A stretch of 64,000 nucleotides of DNA, taken from NCBI RefSeq assembly GCF_040438925.1, contig NZ_CP159258.1, positions 3,858,001 to 3,922,000 of the forward strand. The letters are read 5' to 3'. Source of the DNA: Pseudomonas sp. MYb327. Its GTDB lineage: Bacteria; Pseudomonadota; Gammaproteobacteria; Pseudomonadales; Pseudomonadaceae. The notes beneath the pieces were generated by a model, which was given only the letters and a program-made list of their open reading frames with translations, did not search any database and was not told the origin of the DNA. Positions 9,114-17,282 of the stretch are shown piece by piece (within the stretch, counting starts at the first letter, position 1; each line of letters starts with the position of its first letter). Position numbers and translations under genes: made by a program.

Positions 9114-9129
9114 CTGGATAAATTTTCAG
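9114..9129 (-). promoter_or_regulatory. LexA (SOS) box of dinG
   Basis: CTGGATAAATTTTCAG fits CTG-N10-CAG with an AT-rich core and sits 23 bp upstream of the dinG ATG. Confidence 0.75.
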
Positions 9130-9190
9130 TGGTTTGGTTCGCCGGCTATCATACCCCGCTAATTAATCCCGCGCAGAACGGAGTACTCGA

Positions 9191-9655
9191 ATGACCGCTT
9201 TTAGCCTTGTTTATAGCCTGCATGTCCTCGCCGCGCTGGTGTGGGTAGGCGGCATGTTTTTCGCCTGGATGGTCCTGCGCCCCGCGGCGATGAAGGCGCT
9301 GGAGGGCCCTGCCCGGCTAAAGCTGTGGGTAGAAGTGTTTCAAGGTTTTTTTCGCTGGGTCTGGGTAGCGGTGGTGCTGTTGCCGATCAGCGGAGTCGGC
9401 ATGATCCACCTGCAATACGCCGGTTTTGAAACCGCACCGCGTTACGTGCAGGTGATGATGGGGTTGTATGTGGTGATGACTGCGTTGTTCATCCGGATCC
9501 AGGCGTTGATGTTGCCGGAACTGCGCACGGCGGTGACGGCCCAGGATTGGCCGGCGGGGGCCGCAGTGCTGGGAAGGATTCGCCGGTTGGTAGGGATCAA
9601 TTTGATTGTGGGGTTGGTGTTGGTGGCAATGGCGGCGGTGCGACCCATTTTTTGA
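9191..9655 (+). CDS. CopD-family integral membrane protein
   Basis: 154 residues with four hydrophobic segments (about 5-28, 50-72, 85-105 and 130-152), starting MTAFSLVYSLHVLAALVWVGGMFF. Conserved histidine in the first helix (SLHVLAALVWVGG) and the overall pattern match the small stand-alone CopD-like proteins of proteobacteria. These are inner-membrane proteins; a role in copper handling is inferred from the family name only. GGAG precedes the start. It is divergent from dinG, with the start regions sharing a gap of about 100 bp. Confidence 0.75.
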   Translation: MTAFSLVYSLHVLAALVWVGGMFFAWMVLRPAAMKALEGPARLKLWVEVFQGFFRWVWVAVVLLPISGVGMIHLQYAGFETAPRYVQVMMGLYVVMTALFIRIQALMLPELRTAVTAQDWPAGAAVLGRIRRLVGINLIVGLVLVAMAAVRPIF

Positions 9656-9667
9656 GGTGGCGCTGGC

Positions 9668-9750
9668 CTTGCTCCCGCAGGGTCGCGAAGCGGCCCCAAA
9701 AGATGGGCCTGCTACGCAGTCCAGCGGGAGCAAGCTCCCTCGCCACAGGG
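9668..9750. repeat. REP-type inverted repeat pair
   Basis: CTTGCTCCCGC (9668-9678) is complementary to GCGGGAGCAAG (9724-9734), followed by a CTCCCTCGCCAC half related to the repeat at 48227-48254. It fills the convergent gap after the CopD-like gene. Confidence 0.7.
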
Positions 9751-9764
9751 GTTGTTGGTGGTTC

Positions 9765-10523
9765 TTATAAGCGCTGCACTGTCACAGAGCCCGCCGCTCC
9801 CGCAACCCCCGGCTGCCCGTCGACGCCAGGTTTGCCGCTCTTGCCGCCATCGGCCTTGTAGACCAGGCAGCCCTTGGCTTTGCCGCCCGCTCCCGGCTTG
9901 CCGCCAGGACCGGCCACGCCACCGGCACCGCCGGCTACCTGCACCTTGATCTGCTCTGCCGGGTAATCGTGCGGCACGGTCAGCCGCACCAAGGCTCCCG
10001 GCGCGCCCGCTTGACCGTCACTGCCATCGCTGCCATCGGCGCCACGACCTGCCTGGCCCCAGGCACAACCCGGCGCCTGCCCATTAGCCCCGTCGAGGCC
10101 GACAAATCCCGGCGCACCCGCGCCACCGCGAGCATCCACCAGCAGTTGCGGCGCCTTCAGCGTATTGATCTGCAAATTAAGATTGCGCCCGGCGCGGGCA
10201 GCCTTCTGATATGTGCCCGGCGCACCGCGCGCGGTGATCTGGCTGCCTTCGGACAAGTCGGCGCGACTGACCTTCAGCTCCAGCGGTTGTTCGCTGGGCA
10301 CAATGGCGATTCGCGCATCACGGCCCAGGTGCAATTCGCTGACAGTGACTTCGGTCACGTTCGAGGGGATCAGCAAGGTGCCGTAATCAGCCACTTCCAG
10401 GCGTTCCAGCTGCAAAGTGCTGGCGGTGTTGGGCAGGCGCATCAGCGAGTTGGTTTCAACGCTGACCACTTGGGCGCAGGCCAATGGGCTGATGAATGCA
10501 GCGAGCAGACAGAGTTTACGCAT
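9765..10523 (-). CDS. Secreted collagen-like glycine-rich protein
   Basis: 252 residues. The start at 10523 follows AAGG and opens a signal peptide (MRKLCLLAAFISPLACAQ). The N-terminal half (about 20-130) looks like beta-strand repeats. The C-terminal half carries two Gly-rich blocks (about 132-178 and 198-246) with stretches of Gly-X-Y such as GAPGFVGLDGANG and GKSGKPGVDGQPGVAG, separated by a non-collagen strand. A surface or periplasmic structural role is plausible but unproven. Its start overlaps the end of the upstream DUF1145 gene by 8 bp, so the two are probably cotranscribed. Confidence 0.65.
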   Translation of the reverse strand: MRKLCLLAAFISPLACAQVVSVETNSLMRLPNTASTLQLERLEVADYGTLLIPSNVTEVTVSELHLGRDARIAIVPSEQPLELKVSRADLSEGSQITARGAPGTYQKAARAGRNLNLQINTLKAPQLLVDARGGAGAPGFVGLDGANGQAPGCAWGQAGRGADGSDGSDGQAGAPGALVRLTVPHDYPAEQIKVQVAGGAGGVAGPGGKPGAGGKAKGCLVYKADGGKSGKPGVDGQPGVAGAAGSVTVQRL

Positions 10524-10794
10524 GGGAAGCCTTAGATGCGGTCGGAGCCGGAATGGTTTGCAGGTGGAAAACGCCAAAAAAGAGGACTTTCAAGCGATCA
10601 CGCCAAGGGTGGGCGCGGCCCCTGAGACTGCGGTAGCAGAACACCGCCTCCAGCAGGTGAAGCCCCGCCAGCAGGCCGCCGGCCAGATTGACCAGCAGGT
10701 GCAGCGGATGGATGAAAGGCATGAGCTGATTGACCAGCACCACCAGCCAGAACACCAGGGTCAACAGCTTCCCCAGCCCCCATATCACCTTCAT
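10516..10794 (-). CDS. DUF1145 family small membrane protein
   Basis: 92 residues with two or three hydrophobic helices (about 5-25, 30-55 and a basic C-terminal part), starting MKVIWGLGKLLTLVFWLVVLVNQLMPF, and the PLHLLVNLAGGLLAGLH stretch that I associate with DUF1145. It is an inner-membrane protein of unknown function. Its stop overlaps the collagen-like gene downstream by 8 bp. Confidence 0.7.
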   Translation of the reverse strand: MKVIWGLGKLLTLVFWLVVLVNQLMPFIHPLHLLVNLAGGLLAGLHLLEAVFCYRSLRGRAHPWRDRLKVLFFGVFHLQTIPAPTASKASHA

Positions 10795-10942
10795 ACGCGC
10801 CCCCGATGAGAATTATTGTTTGCGCGCACAGTAACGGCTTCCGCGCGGGATTAGCCAGAGGGCAACCGAAAATTCTTCATGAAGATCGCCGAATGGCTGC
10901 CGGATCGATGCAATTCTCGACCCGACAGCTCTATTTCGCGGC

Positions 10943-11659
10943 TCAGCGATTGATGTGCAATTCCACGCGGCGATTTTTCGCCCGTCCTGCATCGGTTTCA
11001 TTATCGGCAACCGGCTCACTCTCACCCTTGCCTTCGCTGGTGACTTTGTTCGGCGCAACGTGCTGGCTCAGTAAATATTCGGCGACAGTGCTGGCACGTC
11101 GTTCCGACAATCCCTGGTTATAGGCATCCGACCCGACGCTGTCGGTATGACCGACCACCTTGATGCTCACGACGCTGGCGTCCTGCAGGGTGCCCATGAC
11201 CGCATCCAGTTGACTCTGCATGGCAGGGGTCAAGTCAGATTTATTGAACGCAAACAGCACATCCTCGGCATCGCTCAGGGTGATGACTTCGGTTTGAACA
11301 GGTTCTGGCTTCACGCTGGCCGGGTATTGCGGCAGCGGGCAACCGTGGTGTTCGACAGGGGTATTGGCGGGAGTATCAGGGCAGCGATCACGGCGGTCGA
11401 ATACGCCATCGCCATCTTCATCTCCATCCTGGGCATAGCAGATCAAACCACCGGACATGATACCAAGCGCCGCTCCACCGGCCGCCCAACCGGCACTTTC
11501 GATAGCGCCCAGGCCGCCGCCGACCAGTCCGCCGATGAGGCTGCAGATTGGCCAGGTACGTTGATTGAGGGGGGCAGTGCCATCGCTATGAGTAGCGCAG
11601 CCGGTCAACAGGCTGCCAAGCAGCAGAACCGGCAAGACGGTCCGTGTGAGTTTGGTCAT
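10943..11659 (-). CDS. OmpA-family lipoprotein with a calcium-binding TSP3-like motif (copy 1)
   Basis: 238 residues. The lipoprotein signal ends LLTGC (Cys21). A glycine-rich hydrophobic segment (about 40-72) is followed by a thrombospondin type 3-like Asp-rich loop (DGDEDGDGVFDRRDRCPDTP, about 78-97) and an OmpA C-terminal domain (about 133-236; GHTDSVGSDAYN with Asp173, SERRAS with Arg188, AKNRRVEL). The family anchors the outer membrane to peptidoglycan. It is the downstream member of a tandem pair with the gene at 11749-12444. Its ribosome site AGGAGT is locked in a 15-bp hairpin (11667-11704). Confidence 0.88.
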   Translation of the reverse strand: MTKLTRTVLPVLLLGSLLTGCATHSDGTAPLNQRTWPICSLIGGLVGGGLGAIESAGWAAGGAALGIMSGGLICYAQDGDEDGDGVFDRRDRCPDTPANTPVEHHGCPLPQYPASVKPEPVQTEVITLSDAEDVLFAFNKSDLTPAMQSQLDAVMGTLQDASVVSIKVVGHTDSVGSDAYNQGLSERRASTVAEYLLSQHVAPNKVTSEGKGESEPVADNETDAGRAKNRRVELHINR

Positions 11660-11666
11660 GTTGAAA

Positions 11667-11704
11667 ACTCCTGTGTCACCGGCCCATACCGGTTACACAG
11701 GAGT
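11667..11704 (-). promoter_or_regulatory. Hairpin enclosing the ribosome site of the OmpA/TSP3 lipoprotein (copy 1)
   Basis: Arms 11667-11682 and 11689-11704 form 10 bp, one mismatch and 5 bp around a 6-nt loop. On the minus strand the 3' arm ends ACACAGGAGT, whose AGGAG lies 7-8 nt before the ATG, so folding hides the Shine-Dalgarno sequence. The upstream paralogue has an equivalent fold with a different sequence. Confidence 0.75.
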
Positions 11705-11711
11705 AAAGACC

Positions 11712-11742
11712 CGCATCCGCGACTGCACAAGCCGCGGATGCG
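11712..11742 (-). terminator. Intercistronic hairpin between the two OmpA/TSP3 genes
   Basis: CGCATCCGCG (11712-11721) pairs perfectly with CGCGGATGCG (11733-11742), 7 bp past the stop of the upstream paralogue. On the minus strand it is followed by GGTCTTTA, so it is a weak terminator or processing hairpin. Confidence 0.5.
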
Positions 11743-11748
11743 AGGGAC

Positions 11749-12444
11749 CTAGCGGTTGATTTTGATTTCCGTGCGACGGTTTTGCGCACGGCCGTCAGCG
11801 GTTTTGTTGTCTGCAACCGGTTGGCTTTCACCGGCACCGGACACCGACACGAAGCTGCTGCGTGGTACACCACTTTCGATCAGATATTCCACCACCGAGT
11901 GGGCGCGTTTATCCGACAGTTTCTGGTTGTAGGCATCGCTGCCCACGCTGTCGGTGTGACCGGTTACGGTCAACCGGGCGCTTGCAGCTTCTTGTTTCAG
12001 GCGAGTGGCAATGGTGTTGAGCTTGTCTTTGTCGGCGGCTGTCAGCTTGGCCGAGTCGAACTGGAAGTTGACGTCGCGGATGACAATGACTTCTTCCTTG
12101 ACCACCACGGCCTCTTCAACCACTGGAGCAGGTGCTGGTGGAGGGCAACCATCGGCATCGACCCTCACGCCTTTAGGCGTGCCCGGGCATTTGTCGCGGC
12201 TATCCAGCACGCTATCGCCGTCTTCGTCACCATCACCGTGAACCCAGCAATAGGCTGCTGCCGTACCGCCGACAACCAGGGCGCCCCAGCCTGCCCACGA
12301 CGAGCTCTCGGTCGCGCCGAGACCCGCACCTACGACACCACCGACCGCCGCACAGGTCGGCCAGTCGGTTTTCTGCAAATCTGCGCAACCAGTCAACACA
12401 CTGGTTAGCAGAACCAGGGGTAATGCTGTCCGAACTATGCTCAT
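11749..12444 (-). CDS. OmpA-family lipoprotein with a calcium-binding TSP3-like motif (copy 2)
   Basis: 231 residues and the same plan as its downstream neighbour: lipobox LTGC (Cys20), glycine-rich segment (about 33-64), Asp-rich TSP3-like loop (DGDEDGDSVLDSRDKCPGTP), a Pro/Ala/Val linker and an OmpA domain (about 123-229; GHTDSVGSDAYN with Asp165, SDKRAHSV with Arg180, AQNRRTEI). The shared order and NQxLSxxRA blocks indicate tandem duplication followed by divergence. Its CAGGAG ribosome site is also within a hairpin (12453-12487). Confidence 0.88.
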   Translation of the reverse strand: MSIVRTALPLVLLTSVLTGCADLQKTDWPTCAAVGGVVGAGLGATESSSWAGWGALVVGGTAAAYCWVHGDGDEDGDSVLDSRDKCPGTPKGVRVDADGCPPPAPAPVVEEAVVVKEEVIVIRDVNFQFDSAKLTAADKDKLNTIATRLKQEAASARLTVTGHTDSVGSDAYNQKLSDKRAHSVVEYLIESGVPRSSFVSVSGAGESQPVADNKTADGRAQNRRTEIKINR

Positions 12445-12452
12445 CTAGTTTT

Positions 12453-12487
12453 CTCCTGAAGGATCGGCTTAGAACCGATTCACGGAG
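12453..12487 (-). promoter_or_regulatory. Hairpin enclosing the ribosome site of the OmpA/TSP3 lipoprotein (copy 2)
   Basis: CTCC (12453-12456) pairs with GGAG (12484-12487), TGA (12457-12459) with TCA (12480-12482) and ATCGG (12463-12467) with CCGAT (12475-12479), leaving small bulges and a 7-nt loop. On the minus strand the SD AGGAG is in the 3' arm, about 8 nt before the ATG. Base pairs differ from the copy 1 hairpin while the shape is kept. Confidence 0.65.
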
Positions 12488-12634
12488 TAAAGACCGGACT
12501 TTTAATCTCCGCCAGCAATAGGCCATTGCAGTTTTGCCTGGCGTTCACGACTGATCGTCACATTTACGGTAAACCCGCTCTAGGCTCGAACTGGCGGGCA
12601 GGCTAGTCTTGGCAGATCTGATTGAGGATCTTCG

Positions 12635-13132
12635 ATGATTGCAGGTATTTCTTCGCGCACGCCGCAACAGGCGCTGGCCGCTTTGCTGGATCGTTACGCC
12701 CCGTCGCGCCTGTTGCTGATTGGCGCCAGCGAGTTCCCCGCGCTTGAAGCGTTCAAGCTTGCGCACCCGGACAGCGAGGTAGCGCATGCGGCACCCGGAC
12801 CATTGCCCGCCGAACTGGCGGCGCGCCGGTTTGACCTGGCGCTGGTGCTCGATTGCCTCGAACACCTGCCCAAACGCGACGGTCTGAACTTGCTAGGCGG
12901 CATTCGCAACCTCAATGCCAGCCGTATCGCGGTGCTGGCGGACCTGCCGGCCAGCGGTTGGCAGGAGACCGATTTTTTCTCCCTGGCCCTGCAAGCCAGC
13001 GAACGCTTCCAGCGCGACGAACAAGTGCTGACCCTGTTTACCTATGATCTGCTTGACTACAAACAAGTACCTGACTGGCTCAACTCGCGTTTCTGGGCCA
13101 ATCCGGAAAACTTCGGGAAATATTGGTGGTAA
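12635..13132 (+). CDS. DUF6231 family protein (methyltransferase-like fold)
   Basis: 165 residues. The N-terminal half resembles a truncated Rossmann methyltransferase: [17 protein letters not shown], then [18 protein letters not shown], where an acidic DCLEHL block sits where class I methyltransferases have motif IV-like residues. The glycine-rich SAM loop is not canonical (LLLIGAS), so activity is uncertain. The C-terminus is aromatic ([12 protein letters not shown]). GAGG precedes the ATG. It ends 4 bp before ychJ and leads a probable four-gene operon reaching 14331. Confidence 0.7.
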   Translation: MIAGISSRTPQQALAALLDRYAPSRLLLIGASEFPALEAFKLAHPDSEVAHAAPGPLPAELAARRFDLALVLDCLEHLPKRDGLNLLGGIRNLNASRIAVLADLPASGWQETDFFSLALQASERFQRDEQVLTLFTYDLLDYKQVPDWLNSRFWANPENFGKYWW

Positions 13133-13136
13133 CGCA

Positions 13137-13613
13137 ATGAGTACATCCATTTGCCCTTGCGGCAGCGGCACCCTGCTCGACGCCTGCTGCGGTCATTACC
13201 ATGCTGGCCATCCGGCGCCTTGTGCCGATGCCTTGATGCGTTCGCGCTATAGCGCCTATGTGCTGGGCCTGATCGATTATCTGGTGGCGACCACCCTGCC
13301 CGCGCAGCAACCGGGCCTCGATCGTCAATCGATCAGCGACTGGAGTGCGCAAAGTACCTGGCTGGGCCTTGAGGTGGAAAGCTCGGAAGTCCTCGGCGGA
13401 CAACCGGAGCACGCCTTCGTGACTTTTACCGCGCGTTGGCACGACGGCAGCGGCGAACACAGTCATCGTGAACGCTCGTCGTTCGTGCAGAACGCCGGGC
13501 GTTGGTACTTCATCGATCCGACCGTGCAGCTCGACATCGGACGCAACGACGCCTGCCCTTGCGCCAGCGGGCAGAAATTCAAGAAGTGCTGCTCGGGGTA
13601 TTTCGGCGTCTAG
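13137..13613 (+). CDS. ychJ: YchJ family protein (UPF0225, two SEC-C zinc motifs)
   Basis: 158 residues. Start at 13137 is just after the previous gene. A SEC-C motif at the N-terminus ([14 protein letters not shown]) and another at the C-terminus ([15 protein letters not shown]) bracket an NTF2-like central domain ([16 protein letters not shown]..., [10 protein letters not shown]...). SEC-C motifs bind zinc and resemble the SecA tail. Function of YchJ is unknown. It sits in an operon with another SEC-C protein at 14131-14331. Confidence 0.88.
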   Translation: MSTSICPCGSGTLLDACCGHYHAGHPAPCADALMRSRYSAYVLGLIDYLVATTLPAQQPGLDRQSISDWSAQSTWLGLEVESSEVLGGQPEHAFVTFTARWHDGSGEHSHRERSSFVQNAGRWYFIDPTVQLDIGRNDACPCASGQKFKKCCSGYFGV

Positions 13614-13639
13614 ACTGTGGTTCAAGGAGAACCACGACC

Positions 13640-14125
13640 ATGATCACCCGGCGACTCGCACTCTATCTGCTCACGGCGGCCCTGTTCCTGGGCCTCGGCG
13701 GCTGTGCGTCATGGTTCAGCAGCGATGAACCGGACCCCGAGGTGCATCTGGTCCGGGTAGAAGTCGTGCGGGCCAAACTGATGGAGCAACGCTTCGTCCT
13801 GCATTTTCGCATCGACAATCCCAACGACAGCGAGCTGACCGTGCGCGGCCTGGAATATCGCATCCACCTTGGCGACATCCTCCTGGCCGAAGGCGAGCAT
13901 GAACACTGGATCACAGTGGACCCCAACAGCAGCCGTCATTACAAAGTGCCGATCCGCACCAACCTGTGGTCCAAGCTCAAAGGCCTGGTGAAACAGCTGA
14001 AAAACGCGGAGCAGTCCATTCCCTATCGTCTGGAAGGTGAACTGGAAACCGGTTTATTCATCGCCCACTACGTGCACCTGACGCGTAATGGCGTGATAAT
14101 CCCCGCCGATCTAATTCCGGAGTAA
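13640..14125 (+). CDS. LEA type 2 (WHy domain) lipoprotein
   Basis: 161 residues. AAGGAG precedes the ATG and the N-terminus is a lipoprotein signal ending LGGCAS. The rest fits the LEA14/WHy fold: [43 protein letters not shown] has the Asn-Pro-Asn pattern of the domain. Members are envelope-anchored and associated with stress or desiccation tolerance, but the bacterial role is not well defined. It is 26 bp downstream of ychJ and 5 bp upstream of the SEC-C miniprotein gene. Confidence 0.8.
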   Translation: MITRRLALYLLTAALFLGLGGCASWFSSDEPDPEVHLVRVEVVRAKLMEQRFVLHFRIDNPNDSELTVRGLEYRIHLGDILLAEGEHEHWITVDPNSSRHYKVPIRTNLWSKLKGLVKQLKNAEQSIPYRLEGELETGLFIAHYVHLTRNGVIIPADLIPE

Positions 14126-14130
14126 CCCCG

Positions 14131-14331
14131 ATGACCCAGCAACCCCATGTCCATGGCCCTGACTGCAATCACGATCACGACCATCATGATCACGACCATG
14201 GCCATGTCCACGGCCCGAACTGCGGCCATGCTCACCAGGAACCGGTGCGCAACGCCCTGAAAGACGTTGGTCGCAACGATCCTTGCCCATGCGGCAACGG
14301 CAAGAAATTCAAGAAGTGCCACGGCGCTTGA
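14131..14331 (+). CDS. His-rich SEC-C miniprotein
   Basis: 66 residues. The first half is a histidine/aspartate-rich metal-binding tract containing two HVHGPxC motifs (about 6-12 and 25-31); the second half is a SEC-C zinc motif ([16 protein letters not shown]). GGAG lies upstream of the ATG. It is the last gene of the operon that also contains ychJ. A role in zinc or nickel binding or in metal delivery is inferred from composition; no direct function is known to me. Confidence 0.8.
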   Translation: MTQQPHVHGPDCNHDHDHHDHDHGHVHGPNCGHAHQEPVRNALKDVGRNDPCPCGNGKKFKKCHGA

Positions 14332-14349
14332 TGGGTTAGCCCCATCCCC

Positions 14350-14427
14350 TGTAGGAGCCGGCTTGCCGGCGATCAATGCAACGCGGTCTGTCAGACACAC
14401 CGCTTCGCTGGCGAGCCAGCTCCTACA
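14350..14427. repeat. REP-type inverted repeat pair
   Basis: TGTAGGAGCCGGCTTGCCGG (from 14350) and the imperfect complement ending GAGCCAGCTCCTACA (to 14427). This is one of several repeats starting TGTAGGAGC in this window. Confidence 0.85.
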
Positions 14428-14642
14428 GGTTTTTATTCGGCCATCAGGATTTGTGCGGTACTGACAACCGTCGCGTACTCCCCATGCAGGTTCTCCAACG
14501 ACATCCCGCGCACCTATTCATAGAGCGTAAACAGGACGGCTTGGACAAATCCAGAAATAAGTCCATACCCCGCTTGCGCGGCCACTGCCTGCTCACTAAC
14601 GTAGCGGCTTTATTGCGTCTCTACCCCCGCAGGAGCTTTGCC
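14428..14642 (+). other. Upstream region of quiP
   Basis: About 215 bases without a supported gene. The quiP frame stays open through here, but homology and the lipoprotein signal start at 14643. I could not pick a confident promoter. Confidence 0.5.
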
Positions 14643-17093
14643 ATGGCCTCGCCAGCCCTTACTGATTTTCTACCCCGGTTCGGCGTTGCCGCAGCAGTCG
14701 CGGGGGTTTTGAGCCTGACCGGTTGCCAGAGCTTCAATGCCCAGGACACTGTTCCGCCGGCAATCGGCGTACAGCCGCTCAAGGGCCTGGCGCAAAATGT
14801 TTCGGTGCGCCGCAATGCCATGGGCATGCCGTTGATCGAAAGCAGCACGTTCCACGACGCGCTGTTCACCCTCGGCTACGTGCACGCCAGCGACCGCATC
14901 ACGCAAATGGTCACCCTGCGCTTGCTGGCCCAGGGGCGTTTGGCGGAGATGCAGGGCTCTGACCTGCTGGATGCCGACCGCTACATGCGCGCGGTCAACC
15001 TGAAGAAAAGCGCCGCTGAGCTGTACAAGGCTTCTTCGCCGCGCCTGCAGCGTTTCTTCGAAGTCTATGCCCGTGGGGTCAACGCTTACCTGTTCCGCTA
15101 TCGCGACAAACTGCCGGCCGATCTCGCCGCCAGCGGTTACAAGCCTGAATACTGGAAGCCGGAAGATTCGGCGCTGATTTTCTGCCTGTTGAACTTCAGC
15201 CAGTCGGCCAACCTGCCCGAAGAAATTTCCTCGCTGGTGCTGGCCCAAACGGTCACCAGCGACAAACTGCCGTGGCTGACCCCCTCCGCCCCCGACGAAA
15301 AACTGCCGCTGGCCGAAAGCGAAAAGCTCCAGGGCATTCAGCTCAACGGGCAAGTCCCGGGGCTGGCGGACATCAGCAAAGCCACGAGTCAGTTGTCTGA
15401 CCTGAATCTGCTGGGCGCCACGTCATCGAACAACTGGGCCATTGCCCCGCAACGCAGCCGCAGCGGCAAAAGCCTGTTGGCCAGCGACGCCCACGGGCCG
15501 ATGGGCGTGCCGTCGTTGTACAGCTACGTGCAGATCCGCGCACCCAAGTACCAGGCGTCCGGCGTGACCATTGCCGGGTTGCCGATGGTGCTTGGCGGCT
15601 TCAACGGCAAAGTCGCCTGGAGCATGACCACCGTCATGGGTGACAACCAAGACCTGTTCCTGGAAAAAATCAAACGCCAGGGCAACGGCCTGGCCTATGA
15701 AGTCGGCGGTAAATGGCAAGCGGCGACCGTGCGCAACGAAACCTATTTCGTCAAAGGCCAGCGGCCGATTCGCGAAGCGGTGTTTGAAACCCGCCACGGC
15801 CCGCTGCTCAACAGCGCCCAGGGCCTGGCACAGGGCAGCGGCTACGGCCTGGCCTTGCAAACACCGAATTTTACTGACGACAAAACTCTGGACGCGTTTT
15901 TCGACCTGTCCCGCGCGCAGAATGTCGAAAGAGCATCGGACGCCAGCCGCGAGATCCGCGCCATCGCCCTGAATCTGGTGTTTGCCGACGCGAGCAACAT
16001 CGGCTGGCAAGTCACCGGCCGTTTCCCGAACCGTCGCGAAGGCGAAGGCCTGCTGCCCTCGCCGGGTTGGGACGGTCGTTATGACTGGGACGGATACGCC
16101 GACCCGATGCTGCACCCTTACGATCAGGACCCGGCCCAAGGCTGGCTCGGCACCGCCAACCAGCGGGTCATCCCCCATGGCTACGGCATGCAGCTGTCCA
16201 ATTCCTGGTCGGCCCCGGAGCGTGGCGAACGCCTGGCGGAACTGGCCAGCGTTGGCAAACATGACACCCGCAGCGTGATCGCCATGCAGTACGACCAGAC
16301 CACCACCTTCGCCGCCAAACTGAAAAAAATGTTCGAGGCACCGGGCATGGCCCAGCCGCTGAAACAGGCGATTCAGGCCTTGCCGGTGGCCGATCAAGGC
16401 AAGGCGCGCGAGGCACTGACCCGCTTGATGGCGTTCGACGGCAAGCTCAGCCCGACTTCCGCCGACGCGGCGATCTACGAGTTGTTTCTGCAAGAAAGTA
16501 CCCAGCAGATTTTCCTCGATGAATTGGGCCCGGAAAGCAGCCCGGCGTGGAAAGCCTTTATCGCCAACGGCAAGTTGTCCTATGCCGCCCAGGCCGATCA
16601 CCTGCTGGGGCGCGAGGACAGTCCGTTCTGGGATGACGCGCGCACCGCGCAGAAAGAAGACAAACCGGCGATCCTCGCCCGCAGTCTCGCCGCAGCGATC
16701 AGTGCTGGCGACAGCCAGTTGGGCGGCGATCACAAGGCCTGGCAGTGGGGCAAATTGCACCGCTACGAATGGAAGAACAGCAGTGGCCAGACCGTGCGCG
16801 GTCCGCTGGCGGCCGGTGGCGATCACACCACGCTCAACACTGCTGCATTCGCCTGGGGCCAGGACTTCAACACCACGTTGGCACCGGCCATGCGCTTCAT
16901 TGTCGACTTCGGCCAGGCCGAACCGCTAATGGGCCAGAACGCCACCGGCCAGTCCGGCAACCCCGCCAGCCCGAACTACCTGAACAGCATCGACGCGTGG
17001 CTGAAGGGCCAATACATCAGCCTGCCGATGCAAACGCAGAACTACGACAAGATGTACGGAACCAAGCGCTTGACCCTGACACCAGGGAAATAA
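14643..17093 (+). CDS. quiP: Penicillin acylase family protein, QuiP-type acyl-homoserine lactone acylase
   Basis: 816 residues. The start at 14643 follows AGGAG and gives a signal with a lipobox-like SLTGC (Cys28). It is an Ntn hydrolase: the predicted autocatalytic nucleophile is Ser262 in ATSSNNWAI, splitting an alpha part, spacer and beta chain. Blocks such as [32 protein letters not shown] and [16 protein letters not shown] match my recollection of P. aeruginosa QuiP closely. QuiP removes the acyl chain of long-chain acyl-homoserine lactones, so a quorum-quenching or scavenging role in the envelope is expected. Exact substrate range is inference. Confidence 0.85.
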   Translation: MASPALTDFLPRFGVAAAVAGVLSLTGCQSFNAQDTVPPAIGVQPLKGLAQNVSVRRNAMGMPLIESSTFHDALFTLGYVHASDRITQMVTLRLLAQGRLAEMQGSDLLDADRYMRAVNLKKSAAELYKASSPRLQRFFEVYARGVNAYLFRYRDKLPADLAASGYKPEYWKPEDSALIFCLLNFSQSANLPEEISSLVLAQTVTSDKLPWLTPSAPDEKLPLAESEKLQGIQLNGQVPGLADISKATSQLSDLNLLGATSSNNWAIAPQRSRSGKSLLASDAHGPMGVPSLYSYVQIRAPKYQASGVTIAGLPMVLGGFNGKVAWSMTTVMGDNQDLFLEKIKRQGNGLAYEVGGKWQAATVRNETYFVKGQRPIREAVFETRHGPLLNSAQGLAQGSGYGLALQTPNFTDDKTLDAFFDLSRAQNVERASDASREIRAIALNLVFADASNIGWQVTGRFPNRREGEGLLPSPGWDGRYDWDGYADPMLHPYDQDPAQGWLGTANQRVIPHGYGMQLSNSWSAPERGERLAELASVGKHDTRSVIAMQYDQTTTFAAKLKKMFEAPGMAQPLKQAIQALPVADQGKAREALTRLMAFDGKLSPTSADAAIYELFLQESTQQIFLDELGPESSPAWKAFIANGKLSYAAQADHLLGREDSPFWDDARTAQKEDKPAILARSLAAAISAGDSQLGGDHKAWQWGKLHRYEWKNSSGQTVRGPLAAGGDHTTLNTAAFAWGQDFNTTLAPAMRFIVDFGQAEPLMGQNATGQSGNPASPNYLNSIDAWLKGQYISLPMQTQNYDKMYGTKRLTLTPGK

Positions 17094-17105
17094 ACCTATC
17101 TCTTG

Positions 17106-17190
17106 TAGGAGCAAGCTTGCTCGCGATGGCGGTGTGTCAGTCACCTCAATGGCGGCTGATATGGCCTAATCGCGAGCAAGCTTGCTCCTA
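17106..17190. repeat. REP-type inverted repeat pair (22-bp perfect arms)
   Basis: TAGGAGCAAGCTTGCTCGCG... (17106-17127) and its exact complement (17169-17190), between quiP and the exonuclease gene. Confidence 0.85.
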
Positions 17191-17282
17191 CCGGTTGCAT
17201 GGTGCTCGCCCCTACATCCCGATAGAACTTCTCGCCACGCGCCCACCTCATAGCTAACAAGTCCCTCCATTCCGGCAACGAC

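Noticed and set aside
14376..14642. N-terminal extension of the quiP frame
   Set aside because: It overlaps a REP-type repeat and would bury the lipoprotein signal; a good ribosome site precedes the ATG at 14643.
15423..16826. Long minus-strand open frame opposite quiP
   Set aside because: Antisense shadow; quiP itself shows clear family motifs throughout.
17106..17190. Possible CRISPR-like or phage attachment repeat
   Set aside because: Inverted, not direct, repeats, occurring singly between genes with no cas genes or spacer series; fits REP-type elements.
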